The position numbers were made by a program, and so were the translations under genes. A DNA stretch of 8,785 nt, taken from Microcaldota archaeon. GTDB taxonomy: Archaea; Micrarchaeota; Micrarchaeia; Micrarchaeales; CABMGC01. A model generated the notes under the pieces. The model was not told where the DNA came from, searched no databases, and saw only the letters and a program-made list of their open reading frames with translations. Below are positions 5,843-8,785 of the stretch, piece by piece (position 1 is the first letter of the stretch; every line of letters starts with the position of its first letter). The stretch lies in assembly GCA_021835105.1 (NCBI GenBank), contig JAKBQS010000036.1, positions 1 to 8,785 of the forward strand, given 5' to 3'.

Positions 5843-5894
5843 AAATAAATCTACAGAAGGTTCTGACTAAATAAATATTTATTACTTATTTGCC
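5840..5894. repeat. 9-bp inverted repeat across the tRNA promoter
   Basis: GGCAAATAA (5840-5848, the left arm includes the first three bases of the tRNA) and TTATTTGCC (5886-5894) are perfect inverted repeats 37 bases apart. They enclose the probable TATA box. In a read-through transcript from the SpeD gene this would pair the leader with the tRNA 5' end. Confidence 0.45.
5870..5883 (-). promoter_or_regulatory. Probable TATA element of the tRNA-Thr gene
   Basis: AATAAATATTTATT is a perfect 14-bp palindrome whose centre lies 34-35 bases upstream of the tRNA 5' end. That would place transcription start about 8 bases before the mature tRNA, leaving a short leader for RNase P. The same 13-base core AAATATTTATTAC recurs at 6517-6529 upstream of hel308, consistent with a common TATA type in this genome. 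Confidence 0.5.
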
Positions 5895-5926
5895 ATCTGG
5901 AAGCCTTGCCAAGCCGTAGTAAATCC

Positions 5927-6376
5927 TTACATGCTCCTGTCAGCGTAGAAAATCTGGTGCCTCTTTGGCTTAAGATTCTCCACAACAAAATCGAATGCGG
6001 CTTTAGGATCACTGTCAGAGCCGCACGTGTATATATCAAGTGTAGCATATTTGTACTCATTCCAGGTATGCAACGCTACATGGCTCTCTGTAACAAGCGC
6101 TATAACTGAAACCCCGCCCTTCTTTCCTCCGAAGGCCCATGCCTTTCTCTCTACCAGATGCATTTTTGCTATCTCAACCGCTTTTAGAACTACCTTCTCA
6201 AGAAATTCCTTGTTTGTGGCTATTGCAGGATCTATCTCATACATATTGCCGAAGAAGTGTATTCCTACAATCTTTTCTTCCTCCTTCACACTGACTGGTA
6301 AGTTCTGAGTCTTAATAGAAGGAAGCCCAGCACTCTTTACAGCCATTTTCGAACGTTGTTTTTGTACGCTAGTCAT
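5927..6376 (-). CDS. SpeD-family pyruvoyl-dependent decarboxylase (AdoMet or arginine decarboxylase proenzyme)
   Basis: This 149-residue proenzyme of prokaryotic AdoMet decarboxylase type self-cleaves between Glu97 and Ser98 in T-E-S-H, turning Ser98 into the pyruvoyl group. His103 (HTW) and Cys118 (YTCG) lie at +5 and +20 from that serine, exactly the spacing of Ser63/His68/Cys83 in the Thermotoga maritima enzyme. The product is either decarboxylated AdoMet for spermidine-type polyamines or, as in a crenarchaeal paralogue derived from this family, agmatine from arginine. The [11 protein letters not shown] and [17 protein letters not shown] segments and the PKR-x-Q-x-F-Y-A-D-R-S end recall the archaeal branch where both activities occur, so I leave the symbol empty. 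The first ~36 residues precede the conserved fold; Met11 is an alternative start. Confidence 0.92.
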   Translation of the reverse strand: MTSVQKQRSKMAVKSAGLPSIKTQNLPVSVKEEEKIVGIHFFGNMYEIDPAIATNKEFLEKVVLKAVEIAKMHLVERKAWAFGGKKGGVSVIALVTESHVALHTWNEYKYATLDIYTCGSDSDPKAAFDFVVENLKPKRHQIFYADRSM

Positions 6377-6392
6377 TATATATCCAATCCAA

Positions 6393-6408
6393 CGATATCA
6401 ATTTTCGT
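6393..6408 (-). promoter_or_regulatory. Possible BRE/TATA of the SpeD-family gene
   Basis: On the minus strand CGAAAATTGATAT precedes the ATG at 6376, with the TTGATAT part centred about 22 bases away. CGAAAA could be the BRE. Transcription would start close to, or just inside, the annotated ATG, giving either a leaderless mRNA or a short leader for Met11. The same motif recurs upstream of the secreted-protein gene. Confidence 0.35.
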
Positions 6409-6436
6409 TCGACTTGCACAAAGATGTGCTTCACAG

Positions 6437-6467
6437 AATTACATTAATGTAATTGATATTTAAATAT
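6437..6467. promoter_or_regulatory. Tandem perfect palindromes in the SpeD-hel308 divergent region
   Basis: AATTACATTAATGTAATT (6437-6454) is a perfect 18-bp palindrome and ATATTTAAATAT (6456-6467) a perfect 12-bp palindrome; one G separates them. They lie 61-91 bases upstream of the SpeD ATG and about 120-150 bases upstream of the hel308 ATG. The size and symmetry of the first fit a site for a homodimeric winged-helix regulator such as an Lrp/AsnC-type protein. AT richness makes the second less significant. Confidence 0.5.
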
Positions 6468-6510
6468 ATCTGTCAAAAACCCCACGATAAATATGCAATC
6501 GTATATCGCC

Positions 6511-6530
6511 TTATTAAAATATTTATTACG
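6511..6530 (+). promoter_or_regulatory. Probable promoter of hel308
   Basis: A run of 18 A/T bases followed by CG includes AAAATATTTATTA, a good archaeal TATA-like box. It would set transcription start near 6548, giving a leader of about 40 bases before the ATG at 6590. No strong Shine-Dalgarno sequence is seen near that ATG. Confidence 0.4.
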
Positions 6531-6589
6531 ATTAATGAATTGCAGAGGCAGCAGGACAAAAAATAACATAGGCAGATGCGGTAATAGCG

Positions 6590-8701
6590 ATGCTAATCAA
6601 TGAAATCAGAGGTAAGATACCCGAAGAGACGATGCTCTCAATGTCAAGGAGAGGAATAAGGGAGCTTACACCTCCCCAAGAGATTGCAGTGAAAGAGGGT
6701 CTTCTCGAAGGTAAGAACGTGCTCGTGGCCGCTCCAACTGCAAGTGGGAAGACCCTCATATCCGAGCTAGCAGCGACGAAGGCAATAATCCACAGGCGTA
6801 AGAAGGCAATATACATAGCTCCAATGCGCGCGCTAGTCAGCGAGAAATTCGCTGAGTTCAGGGAAGAGTACCCGTTCATAAAGTCCGCGATGTCGATAGG
6901 TGATCTAGACTCCAACGACTCATGGCTGAAGGATTACGAGATGATATTTGCATCTACAGAAAAATTCGACAGCCTGATGAGGCATGGGATAGAATGGCTG
7001 GATGAGATAGGATGCATAACATTCGACGAGATACATATGCTGGGCGAGAGCGACCGCGGTCCAACTCTTGAGATACTGATAACCAGGCTAACAAAGCTCT
7101 GCGAATCTGCGCAGGTAATAGCGCTTAGCGCGACTGTGGGAAACGCAGACGAGCTAGGGCGATGGCTTGGGGCCGAGGTTGTGGTTAGCGACTACAGACC
7201 AGTTCCTATAATGCGTGGCATTGTCTTCAAGAATAGCGTCTACTCTATGGAAGGGGATAGCGAGCTTGAGGGAACCTCTGCGCTGCCTGAGATAAGGGTG
7301 GCAGAGGATACCATCAGGATGGGAAAGCAGGCACTCGTCTTTTACAGTACAAAGAGAAACGCAGAAGCAGGCGCAGAGAAGATTGGAAAGATAATAGGGG
7401 AGAAGAAAGCGGAAGACTACAAAGCTAGGCTTGAGGAACTTGCAGCCCAGGTTCTCTCAGTGCTGAGCAGGCCGACTCTGCAGTGCGAGAAGCTGGCCGA
7501 TACCGTAAGGAATGGCACCGCATTCCACCACAGCGGCTTGGTAAACGAACAGAGGAAGCTCATCGAAGATGCGTTCAAGGCAAACCTGATAAAGGTCATA
7601 TGTTCCACAACAACCCTTGGATTGGGTGTGAACCTTCCTGCACACACTGTACTCGTCCGCGATACTACTAGATACAGCTCCGGAGAGGGTTCATCAAGGC
7701 TTGGGGTTAATGAAGTAATACAGCTGCTTGGAAGGGCCGGAAGGCCCAAATACGACAGGGAGGGAAGGGCGCTGCTCATAGCAAAGACAAAGAATGAGGT
7801 GAATGAGCTATACAGACGCTACATATCCGCGCCTCCTGATCCAATAACATCCAATCTTGCAATAATCCCAATACTGAGGATGCATGTACTCTCATTCATA
7901 GCCTCAAGGTTCCTAATTACAGAAGAGTCGATAATGAATTTTCTTGCAGATACCTTCTACGGCAAGCAGTACGGGGATATGTTTCAGATGAAGAAAATAG
8001 TTGGAATGGTCCTGAAAGACCTGTCTGGATGGGAATTCATAAAGAAAAGCGGCAATGCGTATACCCCTACAAAAGTAGGAGAAAGGGTGAGCGAGCTATA
8101 CATAGACCCTCTCTCTGCAAAATGCATCATAGACATGCTCCCAAAGGCAAATGGCACTATACAGATACTTTTCATGGTCTCAAATACTGTCGAGATGCGG
8201 CCTTATATACGCCCTGTAGAGAAGGCCGAGGAGGAGTTCGTCAAGTACGCCCCTATTGCCGAAGAGAGTGCAGCTTATTACCTTTCAGACGAGTACTATT
8301 ACGATCCACTGCCTCCATTCTCCACTGCACTCATGCTTAATGACTGGATGGAAGAGCTTGGAGAGCGCGAGCTCGCTTCGGATTACTCGACTACGCCCGG
8401 TGTGATATACAACAAGATAAGGAATGCAGACTGGCTCCTGTATGCGAGCATGGAGCTCGCAAAGCTTATACATGTCCAAAGCCTGGCTCTACTCGAGATA
8501 CGTGTAAGGATGCGCTACGGAATAAAGAAGGAGCTGCTTGATCTCGTGCGCCTAGAGCAGGTCGGAAGGATCAGGGCGCGCGCCCTGTACAACAATGGGA
8601 TAAAGAGCGTGAAAGACCTGCGTTCGGAAGAGGGTCGCAGTGTCGCGGAGAGGGTATTGGGAAAGGAGACCGCGAAGAAGATACTATCGCAGCTGGATTG
8701 A
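6590..8701 (+). CDS. hel308: Hel308-type superfamily 2 DNA helicase
   Basis: The protein is complete at 703 residues, normal for archaeal Hel308 (~680-720). Motifs in order: Q-motif ELTPPQ (25-30), Walker A APTASGKT (48-55), APMRAL motif Ia (77-82), DEIH (146-149), SAT (180-182), LVFYSTKRNAE (249-259), STTTLGLGVNLPAHTV (339-354) and QLLGRAGRPKYD (378-389). A winged-helix domain follows (~400-500), then the helical ratchet domain (~510-640). The C-terminal helix-hairpin-helix region has LEQVGRIRARALYNNGI (655-671), including the R-A-R element of the domain V clamp. Role: ATP-driven 3'-5' unwinding of lagging strands at stalled or branched forks, with RNA polymerase and recombination proteins as contexts. 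The start is fixed by an in-frame TAG at 6569-6571 and no other start codon between. Convergent with the next gene. Confidence 0.97.
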   Translation: MLINEIRGKIPEETMLSMSRRGIRELTPPQEIAVKEGLLEGKNVLVAAPTASGKTLISELAATKAIIHRRKKAIYIAPMRALVSEKFAEFREEYPFIKSAMSIGDLDSNDSWLKDYEMIFASTEKFDSLMRHGIEWLDEIGCITFDEIHMLGESDRGPTLEILITRLTKLCESAQVIALSATVGNADELGRWLGAEVVVSDYRPVPIMRGIVFKNSVYSMEGDSELEGTSALPEIRVAEDTIRMGKQALVFYSTKRNAEAGAEKIGKIIGEKKAEDYKARLEELAAQVLSVLSRPTLQCEKLADTVRNGTAFHHSGLVNEQRKLIEDAFKANLIKVICSTTTLGLGVNLPAHTVLVRDTTRYSSGEGSSRLGVNEVIQLLGRAGRPKYDREGRALLIAKTKNEVNELYRRYISAPPDPITSNLAIIPILRMHVLSFIASRFLITEESIMNFLADTFYGKQYGDMFQMKKIVGMVLKDLSGWEFIKKSGNAYTPTKVGERVSELYIDPLSAKCIIDMLPKANGTIQILFMVSNTVEMRPYIRPVEKAEEEFVKYAPIAEESAAYYLSDEYYYDPLPPFSTALMLNDWMEELGERELASDYSTTPGVIYNKIRNADWLLYASMELAKLIHVQSLALLEIRVRMRYGIKKELLDLVRLEQVGRIRARALYNNGIKSVKDLRSEEGRSVAERVLGKETAKKILSQLD

Positions 8702-8716
8702 ATAACTGCCGATTCG

Positions 8717-8785
8717 CTACTTTGTAAGGTAGTCCCTAAGCTTTCTGAAAGCGATGCCTCTTGCCGATATCTTGTTCTTCTCAGC
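8717..8785 (-). CDS. C-terminal tail of a RdgB/HAM1-like XTP/dITP pyrophosphatase (5' part outside window)
   Basis: On the minus strand 22 codons run from the window edge to a TAG at 8717-8719. They encode a tail with E-K-N-K-I-S-A-R-G-x-A-F-R-K-L and a final D-Y-L-T-K. This matches the end of the HAM1/RdgB family, where 'K-N-x-I-S-H-R-G-x-A' followed by a short helix closes the protein. The usual S-H-R is S-A-R here, so the His is replaced. Family role: hydrolysing non-canonical purine triphosphates (ITP, dITP, XTP) to monophosphates. It is convergent with hel308, with 15 bases between the two stop codons. The call rests on a short stretch. Confidence 0.6.
   Translation of the reverse strand, partial: AEKNKISARGIAFRKLRDYLTK

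Noticed and set aside
5543..5848. A 101-codon plus-strand reading frame
   Set aside because: It crosses the antisense of the tRNA, the promoter region and the signal-peptide end of the secreted-protein gene. It shows no domain and lacks a ribosome site.
6377..6589. A small gene or ncRNA in the divergent region
   Set aside because: No reading frame with a plausible start and no stable GC-rich stem is visible; palindromes and TATA-like boxes account for the structure.
6532..6915. A 127-codon minus-strand reading frame opposite the start of hel308
   Set aside because: It lies over the highly conserved helicase N-terminus including Walker A; its hydrophobic composition is the usual shadow of charged coding DNA.

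Overview
The window looks archaeal. It carries a Hel308-type helicase and a prokaryotic-type SpeD pro-enzyme. It also has a tRNA gene without an encoded CCA end, AT-rich TATA-like boxes close to start codons, short or absent leaders, and secreted proteins dense in N-glycosylation sequons. Isoleucine is very often ATA and arginine very often AGG. With moderate GC, a fatty-acid oxidation enzyme and compact gene packing, this suggests an acidophilic or DPANN-type archaeon (Micrarchaeota-like). That placement is a guess from style and needs a database search.

Layout. (1) 1-1843, plus strand: a tight operon with the C-terminal part of an acyl-CoA dehydrogenase, a gamma-carbonic-anhydrase-type hexapeptide-repeat protein, a small membrane protein and a GNAT acetyltransferase. 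Spacing is +12, 0 and -4 bases. (2) 1874-2263, plus strand: a small flavin/F420-type split-barrel (PPOX-like) protein. (3) 2268-5604, minus strand: an envelope cluster, in transcription order a secreted and C-terminally anchored beta-sandwich protein, a MacB/FtsX-type ABC permease with a 4-base overlap, and a single-pass sequon-rich protein of unknown function with its own likely promoter. No ABC ATPase is encoded in the window. (4) 5771-5842, minus strand: tRNA-Thr(TGT). (5) 5927-6376, minus strand: a pyruvoyl-dependent decarboxylase of the SpeD family (AdoMet or arginine decarboxylase). (6) 6590-8701, plus strand: a complete Hel308 helicase. (7) 8717-8785, minus strand: the C-terminal tail of what looks like a RdgB/HAM1 nucleoside-triphosphate pyrophosphatase, running off the window.

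The non-coding stretches are all under 300 bases but hold structure. The 213-base divergent region between the SpeD gene and hel308 has an 18-bp perfect palindrome and a 12-bp perfect palindrome separated by one base. The 166-base region upstream of the secreted-protein gene has a 12-bp palindrome overlapping a motif that recurs upstream of the SpeD gene. A 14-bp AT palindrome sits where the tRNA TATA box should be.

Working together: the first operon may link acyl-CoA metabolism with a CaiE/PaaY-like accessory protein. The minus-strand cluster probably forms a cell-surface complex. The last block is genome maintenance (fork-repair helicase plus nucleotide-pool cleaning). I see no mobile element, CRISPR array or rRNA. 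Most genes are recognisable families; the least explained parts are the envelope cluster and the regulatory dyads.
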